From: Notospermus geniculatus
Taxonomy: Eukaryota > Nemertea > Pilidiophora > Heteronemertea > Lineidae
Direction: 5' to 3'
NCBI GenBank assembly: GCA_002633025.1
Contig: NMRB01000347.1
Coordinates: 205,517-269,516 of the forward strand
Length of the DNA stretch: 64,000 bases
Made by a program: the position numbers and the translations under genes. Within the stretch, counting starts at the first letter, position 1. The number at the start of each line of letters is the position of its first letter. The notes below the pieces were generated by a model. It had not been told where the DNA came from. It worked only from the letters and a program-made list of their open reading frames with translations, and did no database searches. This document shows, piece after piece, positions 36,665 to 57,800 of the stretch.

Positions 36665-37407
36665 ACAGACTGTATATTACAGTACAGAGGGGATGCATAC
36701 ATACTAAATCTCAGTGTTGTAGACGAACTCCTGTGACTACACCTTGGGACGAGGCTGTCTCAATTTTGACAAACTCCTGTGACTGAATTTGAATTTGAAT
36801 TTGGTAACCAGGCGGCGGCGCGCAAGTCGGCGGCGTTGTGTGACGTATACACCAAACCTAAATTAGGCCCGCAAATAATAATTTCACGCTCTGCTTACTC
36901 AATTCCACGTCTCAAACTTCAGTCTTTACGGTCTTCATCGTTCCCCATGCGTTCCAGCCTCAAACGCGCCTTAGTTGCGAAGTACAGCCCATTTTTAGTC
37001 ATTCTCGAAAAATTATTTACATAACCATATCACAGCAGCGTTCCACTTTTGACGTCAGATTGCTTCGCAGATTCGCCGCGTCGCGGCGTTCCGGGAACAT
37101 GGCGTCAAGTTTATTGTTTTGCTATAAGATAAATTATTGATGGAATATTAGATATTTTTAGATTTAGTCTGGTTCCAATGACCTCCACTAGATGACGCTG
37201 TTTGTTGTAAAAGTCGTAACGGCGGAGAGAACACGGAACTAGTATAAAGTTGAATGAACTTTATCATAGTTGGTAAATGAAAAATCATAGACTACAACAA
37301 AATATATTTTGAGTAACAATGCAGACTCTATACGAGTAAATTAAGTTTATAAATTTAGTACGAATCGCCTATTTTTGCATATCTGAGAATGAACTGCTGG
37401 ATTTATC

Positions 37408-37530
37408 TAATTTGCATATCGGAATGAGAAATCATGAAAATCAGTGATACCACGAATTCGTGACGTAATACATAATTTGCATATCGGAATGAGAAATCAC
37501 GAAATCTAAGACCACGGCCGTGACGTCACC
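37408..37530 (+). promoter_or_regulatory. Tandemly duplicated octamer + CRE-like module upstream of PRKRIP1
   Basis: A 65-bp unit occurs twice (37408-37472 and 37473-37530). Each copy has an octamer ATTTGCAT (37410, 37475), the shared TATCGGAATGAGAAATCA, and a CRE-like site: TGACGTAA (37461) in the first and a perfect TGACGTCA (37521) in the second, 16 bases before the ATG. Likely promoter elements; function is inferred from motif sequence alone. Confidence 0.55.
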
Positions 37531-37543
37531 CAGCAGAACCATC

Positions 37544-39814
37544 ATGGCGGAGAAAGAAGAAAAAGTTGTGATTGTTCCCAAAACTCCAGCTCAAATACAA
37601 CGCATGAAGCTGGAAAAATTAATGAGCAAGCCTGTATGTTGACGCCTACTGTGCCTTATGTTGCATCTATATAAGGAAAATTTCAAAGGTTCATTCATGC
37701 ATACGATATTTTCCCTACCTGTGCTGTGTGGTTTGTCTGCGTGCATCCATGCACAGGGATAATGTATACTTCGATTGTCGGATGCAGAAACGGTCTTTAT
37801 TTCCGGACACATCATTATTTTACTTTATTTATTGTTTTTCATCCACCAACAAAACTTTATAATCCCCGCTCGGAAGTGATAGTTTGGGTTGGCTATTGAC
37901 TATTGTTATAAAAAAAACAAACAAACAATACGTCAATAGGCCTAAAACTAACTATTAGGCCTAGCTACTCGCCCTCCTAGCATGGTTGTCAATTCTAAAT
38001 TCCATCATTGAATTTCATTTTCAATATTCATTCCTCATATTACTTGTTGTTTTGCAGGACAAAGCAGTGGTCATTCCTGATCGTCCGCAAGAAAAGACCC
38101 CCAGGGCACCTCCTGAATTTGTCCGAAATGTCTGGGGTATGCAAAATGTGCCGAAGTCTAGCTTTTTAATGTCAGATCTTCATGATTCACATGTTTGTGT
38201 TAAAGGAGCTGGACGTCAAGTTGTAAACACCCACTCACTGGTTCTCTATCCACGCGACGCTTGCGGTGCTGCCACCTATTGTCGGTGATATGTACTGACG
38301 TGAATATCGTGAGTGAGTTGCATTGGACCGGGCACCAGTCTAACGATCACGGGGCGCTACTGGTGCTGCCACCTTCACGAAGGAATAAAACTAGTTTGCT
38401 GGCCAGTGTTTATCTAATTGTGTTTATCTAATCAGATTAGACAACACACGTAGCACCTGCTAACTGTATGCCGACCGATTTTACTGATAAACAAACTGGT
38501 TTGTTTACAACTTGGACGTCGAGCTCCTTTAAGAGTATCATTAGCTGTTATAATAGAGCTGGACGGATTCAAATGTAACAGTTGTCATAAATATCTTGGC
38601 TATTATTTGTTGATCTTGAATCATTTCATTCAAATTCAAATATTTGTTCGTCCTTCCAGGGTCAAGTGCTGTGCTGGCAGTGGTGAATTTCATGTCTACC
38701 ATGGAATAAGGAGAAGAGAGTATGAATCATTTCATTCAAATTCAAATATTTGTTCATCCTTCCAGGGTCAAGTGCTGGTGCTGGCAGTGGTGAATTTCAT
38801 GTCTACCGTGGAATAAGGAGAAGAGAGTATGCAAGACAGAAATTCAATGCAGAAAAGAGTGAAAAAGTAAGATGCTGGGAACGGCAGTTGTGGTTGACAG
38901 ATTGAAAAATTCATCAATGACAACATATTGAGTGGAAAATTGACTGTTAGTCATGGTTTAAATACATTATACTCGAATAACAATCCAAGATGTTATGTAT
39001 TGCTGTACTTGATTATTTCATTTATATGTGTTGTGTTCTAGGAGAGGCTGGATGAGGAATATCTTGAAAAAGTTGTGCAAAATAAGAAAGCAGCAGAGGA
39101 AAAAACTGCAAAGAAAAGAGCAAAGAGGTAAGAAGAAGAAGAGCTCATGATAACCCACAGGCTGTGTTGACTTGACTATCAGAATAATAACAACAGTTCG
39201 TGTGATCAAACTGCATTCTTTAAACTTGTATGGATGATACAGCGGTACCATGAACTGTGTAAGTAATATCGTTGACTCTCTTGCCTTGTAGACAGAAGAA
39301 AAAACAAAGGATGAAGTCCAAGAAGCCCAAATCATCGGAGGATGATAAAGGTTAGTTTTTGAAGTCTAATTTGCTTCCCATAAGTTAGTGTATATGGCCT
39401 ATCCTTTTGGTTTGAGCGGCACTATCACTGTAGCATCGACATGATGGGTGGGTGGGATGTTAATTCTGTGGATCCCTAATTGGTCTGTCATCTGTTCGTC
39501 CTTCTGATTCTTTCTGTCTTTCAGGGGCACAAAATGAAGAAGAGAGTGATGAAGATGAAGATCCTGGGCATTTTAATGAGGAAGATGAGCTGCAGTCATT
39601 CAATAAAACAAAGGATGAGGCAGATGAAGAAAACAGCCTTGCCTGTAGTCGTGTACAAGATGAAAATGATTCTACTCTGACAGGAAACTCCAAGTCGGAT
39701 GATGGCCAGAGTGCTGACCAAAGCTGTTCACAGGGTGAAAGCTCTGCTGCAGCAGAACAATTATGTGATAGAGATGTGCAGTCCGAGTCAAAGGAGGAAA
39801 TGAATGACAGATGA
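37544..39814 (+). CDS. PRKRIP1 (PRKR-interacting protein 1)
   Basis: Six coding exons: 37544-37633, 38058-38136, 38766-38866, 39042-39127, 39292-39350, 39525-39814; 705 nt, 234 aa, phases close. The family blocks are clear: [65 protein letters not shown] and a lysine-rich [17 protein letters not shown]. Human PRKRIP1 is shorter (about 184 aa); here the acidic C-terminal tail is extended. The protein is a nuclear, spliceosome-associated factor that binds double-stranded RNA and PKR in mammals. ATAAA-type signals follow at about 39904 and 40048. Convergent with HEATR6, 420 bp apart. Confidence 0.95.
38618..38830 (+). repeat. Tandem duplication of a 106-bp block containing the 5' part of PRKRIP1 exon 3
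   Basis: Units 38618-38723 and 38724-38830 share the intron end (GAATCATTTCATTCAAATTC), the acceptor (CCTTCCAG) and the first 60 bases of exon 3. The left copy has lost one G (AGTGCTGTGC in place of AGTGCTGGTGC). Using its acceptor would shift the frame and stop after about 16 codons. The right copy is the working exon. Confidence 0.92.
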
Positions 39815-40234
39815 GATATCCCATGGTCTTGTCAACTGACTTGGCCTTAGTTTTACATTCATGTACTTCAGATATCGTGTGTAAATACAGACTGGTAATT
39901 GTAAATAAAAGAACTTGTTTTGCCATGTCGTACGTGAGATGTGCTTCTCTTTTACATTCTCACCTGTCTCCTGTCCTTTATTCGGAACTGAAAACTTTCT
40001 ACTGAACACTAACAGGACTCAACCTGAGCCAAAGACTTGAAAGAAGGAATAAAGCAGTGTTTCCACTAACATAACTTTTTTTATTCATGACTAACTAATT
40101 CATCAATCTATTACCATACACGTATTTTTCTAATGGCACAGAACAGTTAACTCGGCACATTCTCTTTCATCACGAGTTCATTTTTGGAATAACTTCGTCT
40201 GGAAGATGTCTGTTCTCTTCCTCTGGGTGACATT

Positions 40235-49427
<9,193 letters not shown>

Positions 49428-49549
49428 ACTGGATACACTAGTAGACTGATCTCCTGCCCTCGTAAAACCCCGCAACGGGAACGGAGCGTTACGAGGGTAT
49501 AGGATCAGTCTACATAGCTTGGTTCCAAATCGCACCGATAGGGCGCGAC

Positions 49550-49725
49550 TGGGAAATGCACCGGTGTAACATCTGCCAGTGTTCCCCATCTGTAAGTGTT
49601 CCCCCCTCCAATTGTCTGACGGAAAGCAGCGACTTGATAGTAGAGGACACTCTGTGAGAAACATGTCGATCTATCTGCCAGCGTTTCCCAAACAATAAGG
49701 GGGACACAGTGACCCGCAGACAACA
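49550..49725. repeat. Dispersed repeat, also at 53246-53415 and about 63815-63940
   Basis: Shared blocks are CACCGGTGTAACATCTGCCA, AGCAGCGACTTGATA and GCGTTTCCCAAACAATAAGG. The 63.8-kb copy is in the inverted orientation for part of its length (CAGATGTTACACCGG). Non-coding interspersed repeat upstream of HEATR6 exon 1. Confidence 0.7.
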
Positions 49726-51300
49726 CTGGGACTGATATAACACCACCGACGCGAAAATTAGGCATAGGCCCTACATTTTTAGCTTGAAGAAACCTTCATT
49801 TTTTTCACTACTTGTCGAACATAAGGACCAAGGAGGGGTTAGTCTGTCACTTTTCATTTCGTCTTTGGTGTGACCCTTTTATTGAAAATCCATTGAACTT
49901 ATTTTCCCGGCGGTGAAGACGCGTCGTTCGCCGTCGCTGCCCGCGGCGCGGTTTTGGTGTCCCGCGCGACAAACGCGGAATCCGCCAGCAGTCTTCAAAC
50001 AAAGGCGGGTGCGATTAGATACATAAATACAGAAAATGTTCTTGTTTCTGATGAAAACATCGCAAACTTCTGTCAGAGGCGTGTCGCAATTTGCCGCAGG
50101 CATTTAGAATCTGATTCTAGATACGGGTATGAATAGTTGCTATGGTAATGCCAGGTTAAATCGAGAAAAATGTAACACGTTGATTTATACAGTATTGTCT
50201 ATAAAGTGATTGGTATTAGATCTGTTAGTAATGTTTACATCGATACTCTGTATACATGTAGAGGATAAAATTGATAGCTGGGAATATAATGATTCTGATT
50301 GTCTTGTTTTTTGTCCGCAAATCTGTGTTTTTCTTTGTTGTTGTTTTTTTTTGTGTGTGTGAAACTCCATCTATCTCCTGGAGCTCGAGTTCAACTATTT
50401 CATTCATACTGATGAAACTTGGCTGTCTTTCGAAATTTCCGAAGGGGCTATTGGTACTGGAAGTGTTGCGCCACCAAAGTATTCGCAAGATTTTGCGGGG
50501 CAATTTCACTGACAACACTTCCAGTCGTGGAATAATCTGGGATCGGCCATATGTTGCTCTTTGATTATTTTAAAAGTATGAGTGAATTTATTAGGGGTCA
50601 TAGTACTCTAGCATATCTCAAACAGTATCTTCGTGAGATAACCAGCTGGTGGAAATAAACCCGATATTTTGTCGCGACGATTTTGAGGGGATCCAGCTTT
50701 TATTTGATCCGATCGGTCAAAATCATGAAAATCGACTCTCCAAAATTCCGTTGAGACGATCTTTAAGACACGAGATACCCCAGCAGAGTTGCAGGTGTGA
50801 CAGGAATCAGCGTCCTAGGAATGCAGATCCGCCAAACAATAGCTCGCTATTCGAATGGTCATATGGTCTCTCTAGCCATATATCTAATCCATCGCTGAAC
50901 AATAAGACCGGACTTTATTGATTCCAGGGGGACTTAGATTCCTTTCACACCTGGACCTTTGCTATCGTTAGTAGTTTTCCTGAGCCCATCACGACAGCAT
51001 GACGAGTGGTAGTGACGGAAAATGAAATTGTCCCTTTAAGCCGTACACACGTGTGTACCCCCGTACACACGCACGCACGCACACACACGCACACGCACAC
51101 ATTACACTAGCTTTCAGAGGACGGTGCACATAAAAAATCCATTTAACGCTCAACAGCGGAAATTGCAAAAGCTGCACCTGAAATATTATCAGAAATAACC
51201 ACGACTATTTTTTGATATCATATCAGCTGCGTCTATACGACAGCAATCAGAATCATATCAGACGCACTCAGGAACGTACGTACTTTGTGTTCTCAAGCAA

Positions 51301-51520
51301 GCCTTTTTTAACTTCCTTTCCAATCATTGACATTCGTGAAGGGTGTTTGTAGTGGTAAAGGCAGGGTGGCGAGCCTTTTTTAACTTCCTTTCCAACCATT
51401 TGACGTTCGTGAAGGGTGTTTGTAATGGTAAAGGCAGGGTGGCGAGCCTTTTTTTAACTTCCTTTCCAATCATTGACGTTCGTGAAGGGTGTTTGTAGTG
51501 GTAAAGGCAGGGTGGCGCGC
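51301..51520. repeat. 72-73-bp tandem repeat, 3 copies (haplotype A only)
   Basis: Copies begin at 51301, 51373 and 51446 (GCCTTTTTTAACTTCCTTTC.., ..GGCAGGGTGGCG). Haplotype B has a single shortened copy near 55812-55863. Confidence 0.9.
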
Positions 51521-51752
51521 CTTTTTTGTGCGCGTAATTTCGGTGAGTTTTTTTTGCCTCGCGAGGTATGGGGTCATATGAATAAAGAGTAGCAAAAGAT
51601 TTGTACAGCATTACCTAGTACATTTGTATTGCAAAATTTAAGTAAAAGCATTTGCTAGTCTTTATTCATATGACCCATGGTCTCGAATGCCTTTTTGCTC
51701 AGCAGATAGCTCCAGTGTGCGGCAGGCTTGACGCAAATGATCATCACCTCAA
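51520..51752. mobile_element. CTGCTGAGC-family element interrupted by a second palindromic element
   Basis: The outer right end CTCAGCAGATAGCTCCAGTG (about 51698) and inner GTAATTTCGGTGAG / GCCTCGCGAGG match the intact haplotype B element at 55864-56077. Inside it, GGTCATATGAATAAAGA (51571) and TCTTTATTCATATGACC (51659-51675) are the inverted ends of a second, nested element of about 105 bp that haplotype B lacks. Confidence 0.75.
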
Positions 51753-51848
51753 AAGTCGTAGTTCGAATCCATTGCTTTCCCAAAGTGTCCCTCATAAAAC
51801 ATGTGTCGGTCTCTGGTTTAATGAATCTCGATGTTTCTCTAGTTCGCC

Positions 51849-54800
51849 ATGAAGTTTGTGGTCGTACTTGCGGTTGTCTTGACGGTTGCTTCAGCCAAGC
51901 CCACGAGGAGCAGAAATATCAGACGAAGAACGATATGGCCAGGTAAGTCAGAAACCATGGCGGATGCAATTCCGTCCATCAGAAGACTTGTCATCCAATC
52001 AGAAGTGCTGCCAAACTGCTTTACCGAGACGGCATTTTTGAATGAACCAAAAAGCGTCGGTCGCTCATTATTACATCAGCAGCAGGGACCTTCCTCCACT
52101 TTTCTGGTCTTTGAAGCTGCTTTTCCGCGCCCGTCCATCCGCTCCGCAGCTGCACCCGCGTCGTGGAAACAGGGAAATGCGTTGGATCGATTTTTTCCGC
52201 CCGCGCCCGCCTCCGCCTCCGTGCGCGCACCCGCCTCGTGGAAAAGCAACTAAAGCTAGGCGCGCATGTGCGGCAAATCTCGATGCGGTAGGAGTATTTT
52301 TAAAGTTGACTGACCCAACGCTGTCGACTCGTCATTTATCCGGGTCAGTCGACTTTAAAAACACCCCTGCCGCATCGAGATTTGCCGCACATGTCCGCCG
52401 GTTCATTCCCATTTCGCCAAATTGCATTTCGCCAAATTCCCAGTTCGCCAAAAAAAGTTCCATTTCGCCAAATCCCATTTTGCCAAATTCCCATTTCGCC
52501 AAATTCCCAATTCGCCAAATTCCCATTTCGCCAAATTCCCAATTCGCCAAATTCCCATTTCGCCAAATTCCCANCCTGGGGAAGGGGGCCTGAGTATACT
52601 ACTACCCGGTATTGGGCCGAGCCTAACAAAACATTAACAACTGTTGACGTTGTTGCTGGGCCCCTGGCTGGCCAGCTACCGTATAGGTTTAGGCCCCTAC
52701 GCCTAGCCAAGCTAAGAACCGAAGCGAGTTAGGCAGGCTACTAGTACTAGCCTATAGGCCTACTTTTCTCTAATTTTGGCCATCAGGCCCCTCGATCAGT
52801 CATCATTCATCACTGAATGCCAGAGACAATGACATGACAACAAACAACACTCATCCATGTCTTTGTCTATGACTCTCTACAGCACAGCCAGACAGCTACG
52901 CCATCTATCGGAAAGATATCTCTGACTGATTTTGAGTCATTCTTACTTGATCGCCAGCTACTTTTACGCTGTATTCTAACGCATTCAGTTGATCTAGTAC
53001 TTGGTTAAGTTCTGTTCTGAATGTCTCATCGTTTCTGTAGACCATAGATGCTAATCTTGAGCTATATCGACGAAAATTTGCTTGCTCATTCTGAGAAAAT
53101 TCAGAGTGGTCCGCCATACTGGATACACTAGTAGACTGATCTCATGCCCTCGTAAAACCCCGCAACGGGAACGGAGCGTTACCAGGGTATAGGATCAGTC
53201 TACATAGCTTAGCTTGGTTCCAAATCGCACCGATAGGGCGCGACTGGGAAATGCACCGGTGTAACATCTGCCAATGTTCCCCATCTGTAAGTGTTCCCCT
53301 CCAATTGTCTGACGGAAAGCAGCGACTTGATAATAGAGGACACTCTGTGAGAAACATGTCGATCTATCTGCCAGCGTTTCCCAAACAATAAGGGGGACAC
53401 AGTGACCCACAGACAACACTGGGAGATATAACACCACCGACGCGAAAATTAGGCATATAGGCCCTACATTTTTAGCTTGAAGAAACCTTCTTTATTTTTT
53501 TCACTACTTGTCGAACATAAGGACCAAGGAGGGGTTAGTCTGTCACTTTTCATTTCGTCTTTGGTGTGACCCTTTTATTGAAAATCCATTGAACTTATTT
53601 TCCCGGCGGTGAACACGCGTCGTTCGCCGTCGCTGCCCGCGGCGCGGTTTTGGTGTCCCGCGCGACAAACGCGGAATCCGCCAGCAGTCTTCAAACAAAG
53701 GCGGGTAGGCCTATTGTGCGATTAGATACATATATACAGAAAATGTTCTTGTTTCTGATGAAAACATCGCAAACTTCTGTCAGAGGCGTGTCAATTTGCC
53801 GCAGGCATTTAGAATCTGATTCTAGATACGGGTATGAATAGTTGCTATGGTAATGCCAGGTTAAATCGAGAAAAATGTAACACGTTGATTTATACAGTAT
53901 TGTCTATAAAGTGATTGGTATTAGATCTGTTAGTAATGTTTACATCGATACTCTGTATAAATCGGTATATATCCTCGGTATATATCTCTGTATATATATG
54001 TATATCTGTAATATATACCTCGGTATATATCCTCGGTATATATATAATCGGTATATATTTTATACCGAGTATAAAATATATATGTAGGGCCTTATCAGAT
54101 ACTCTGTATACATGTAGAGGATAAAATTGATAGCTGGGAATATAATGATCCCCCAGATGCGATTTCATTCCAAGGAAATGATGTTGAAAGGACCGAGGAG
54201 GAAGTCCACCTAGGGATTCTCCTCGGTGGTGATGTAAGGCGTCGAAGAGTACAAATGATGGTTAATGACTTATATAAAAGGACCAACTTACTCTTGGCCC
54301 AGTTCAGTTTTGCTCGTTTTGAAACGCGCTATAATCTGTTTCAATGTTACTGTATGTCCTTGTACGGATTTCAACTGTTGGACCTGTCCAAGCCTTTCAT
54401 GGAAGATCTGTACGTGGCCTGGCGAAAGTGTGTTCGTCGGATTTTATTCCTGCCGTATAGGACTCACGGTAGATTGCTGCCTGAGGTGGTTGGTGACGAT
54501 GGTATTCAGACACAATTGGAGAAAAGAATGGTTAGATTCTTTCACGGAATGTTGAAATCTAAGAATAAATTTGTGAGGATCACTCTCGATCTCCTACTCT
54601 CTGGGAGTGGTTCCCCAATCGGGAAAAGTCTAACTACAATTCTGCATAAATATAGCTGGAATAGATACCACATACCTGATTTAATAACAATGTTGAGGAC
54701 GATTAAAGGGGGGAATAACCGAATTGGACAGGTGGGTGCACAAATTAGGGAACTTATCAGAATGAGAGAGCAAGGCTCAAACTTTCTGTCAAAAGAGGAA

Positions 54801-57800
54801 ATAAACCAAATTTTAGAGTACCTGTGTACTGGTGANGTGTGTGAAACTCCATCTATCTCCTGGAGCTCGAGTTCAACTATTTCATTCATACTGATGAAAC
54901 TTGGCTGTCTTTCGAAATTTCCGAAGGGGCTATTGGTACTGGAAGTGTTGCGCCACCAAAGTATTCGCAAGATTTTGCGGGACAATTTCACTGACAACAC
55001 TTCCAGTCGTGGAATAATCTGGGATCGGCCATGTTGCTCTTTGATTATTTTAAAAGTATGAATGAATTTGTTAGGGGTCATAGTACTCTAGCGTATCTCA
55101 AACATGTATCTTCGTGAGATAACCAGCTGGTGGTGGAAATAAACCCGATATTTTGTCGCGGACGATTTTGAGGGGATCCAGCTTTTATTTGATCCGATCG
55201 GTCAAAATCATGGAAATCGACTCTCCAAAATTCCGTTGAGACGATCTTTAAGACACGAGATACCCCAGCAGAGTTGCAGGTGTGACAGGAATCAGCGTCC
55301 TAGGACTGCAGATCCGCCAAACAATAGCTCGCTATTCGAATGGTCATGGTCTCTCTAGCCATATATCTAATCCATCGCTGAACAATAAGACCGGACTTTA
55401 TTGATTCCAGTAGATTCCTTTCACACCTGGACCTTTGCTATCGTTAGTAGTTTTCCTGAGCCCATCCCGACAGCATGACGAGTGGTAGTGACGGAAAATG
55501 AAATTGTCCCTTTAAGCCGTATCTCCAAACACGAGGGGCATGTGCCTTGCCCACCGCACCAACATGACCCCCGCACACACGCACACGCACACACACGCAC
55601 ACGCACACACATTACACTAGCTTTCAGAGGACAGTGCACATAAAAAATCCATTTAACGCTCAACAGCGGAAATTGCAAAAGCCGCACCTGAAATATTATC
55701 AGAAATAACCACGACTATATTTTTGATATCATATCAGCTGCGTCTATACGACAGCAATCAGAATCATATCAGACGCACTCAGGAACGTACGTACTTTGTG
55801 TTCTCAAGCAAGCCTTTTTTAACTTCCTTTCCAGTCATTCGTGAAAGGTGTTAGTAGTGGTAAAGCCTGCCGCACACTGGAGCTATCTGCTGAGGAAAAA
55901 GTCATTCGAGACCGTTTGCTCAGCAGATCGTTCACCGAAAAATACGCGCACACGCGAGCTTTCTGCCTCGCGAGGCAAAAAACTCACCGAAATTACGCGC
56001 ACACGCGAGCTGTCTGCTGAGCAAACAGTCTCGAATGACTTTTTGCTCAGCAGATAGCTCCAGTGTGCGGCAGGCTTGACGCAAATGATCATCACCTCAA
56101 AAGTCGCAGTTCGAATCCATTGCTTTTCCAAAGTGTCCCTCATAAAACATGTGTCGGTCTCTGGTTTAATGAATCTCGATGTTTCTCTAGTTCGCCATGA
56201 AGTTTGTGGTCGTACTTGCGGTTGTCTTGACGGTTGCTTCAGCCAAGCCCACGAGGAGCAGAAATATCAGACGAAGAACGATATGGCCAGGTAAGTCAGA
56301 AACCATGGCGGATGCAATTCCGTCCATCAGAAGACTTGTCATCCAATCAGAAGTGCTGCCAAACTGCTTTACCGAGACGGCATTTTTGAATGAACCAAAA
56401 AGCGTCGGTCGCTCATTATTACATCAGCAGCAGGGACCTTCCTCCACTTTTCTGGTCTTTGAAGCTGCTTTTCCGCGCCCGTCCATCCGCTCCGCAGCTG
56501 CACCCGCGTCGTGGAAACAGGGAAATGCGTTGGATCGATTTTTTCCGCCCGCGCCCGCCTCCGCCTCCGTGCGCGCACCCGCCTCGTGGAAAAGCAACTA
56601 AAGCTAGGCGCGCATGTGCGGCAAATCTCGATGCGGTAGGAGTATTTTTAAAGTTGACTGACCCAACGCTGTCGACTCGTCATTTATCCGGGTCAGTCGA
56701 CTTTAAAAACACCCCTGCCGCATCGAGATTTGCCGCACATGTGCGCCTGGCTTTAGGGCCGTTTGCTCAGGTCGGACTTCAGCCAGACTTTTCTCAATGC
56801 ACAGAGAAAGTCTGGCTTCAGCTATACTTTCATGACTTTAGGCTGTCACTCCCGACCCAAGCATACGTCCCAGTGCATGGAATCCCCTTGTCTGGTGTCC
56901 GCTTGTAAATTTGATCACATATACAATCGTAGACGAATTAGATAACCAATTGTCCGTCTGAATGTAGGGACGAAATGGTGCGGCGCTGGTAACATCGCCA
57001 AAGATGAGAACGATCTTGGGACCGGATCAGGCGCAAAGGCTGACGTATGCTGTCATGAGCACGACCACTGCCCGGACTTCATACATGCTTTCCAAATAGA
57101 TTACGGCATCTTTAATATATATCCATATACTATGTAAGTTACGCAATCGCGGAAGGGGTTTGTGGCGGTTGAAAGAAAATAACAAGGCCTAAAACCAGTA
57201 CGCCTTTCGGACGATGCTCCAAGCGCGGTCGAGAAGGGGTGCTGGTAGCGAAAGGAACCGCGTCGCATCACCTACAGGGTAATGTCGTTCGACTGCAAAG
57301 TTTGGTTGAATCCGATCCATTTTTGGGGCCCGTTTCCTACATTTTGATATGTCATTTCAGATCTAGATGTGATTGTGACTGGAAGTTATATGAATGTCTG
57401 AAGGGGAACAATGACAAGACATCGAACGCCATTGGCCGACTTTTCTTCAACATTTTACGTATCGTCTGCTTCACTCTTGATGGAGAAGTATACCACAGCC
57501 CTTGGTACTAACGACAAACTTGTCACGATATCTTGTATCCTGGATAACTCAATAATATCAACTGTCTGCCTGACGTATTTTTTTCTTCTGTATTTTGGCC
57601 AACCCTCATCCCCACCGCAAGCCACCCGGATCTAGTTTACCCGGATCCACCACCCTTTCACTTATTGTAGAAGTTGTAAAAATTCAATCTGATCTGGGTT
57701 TGAATAGTTCCCTTTCGTGTCAATTTCTTGGGATAATGATTGTGTCGATAACCGCTCTTTTCGGACATCCGTCATCTGGAGTCTTCTCGTAGATCAGAAG

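Larger units (their letters stand above)
35701..37543. promoter_or_regulatory. Divergent intergenic region HVCN1 / PRKRIP1
   Basis: Contains a hairpin at 36609-36664 and the duplicated octamer/CRE module described separately. No additional gene recognised. GC-richer around 36810-37100. Confidence 0.5.
49428..51848. other. Haplotype A spacer between HEATR6 and PLA2
   Basis: No confident gene. Holds the dispersed repeat above, a remnant of the LINE that is better preserved in haplotype B (near 50265-50360), a CA-rich stretch at 51045-51100 and a 72-bp tandem repeat at 51301-51520. Confidence 0.6.
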
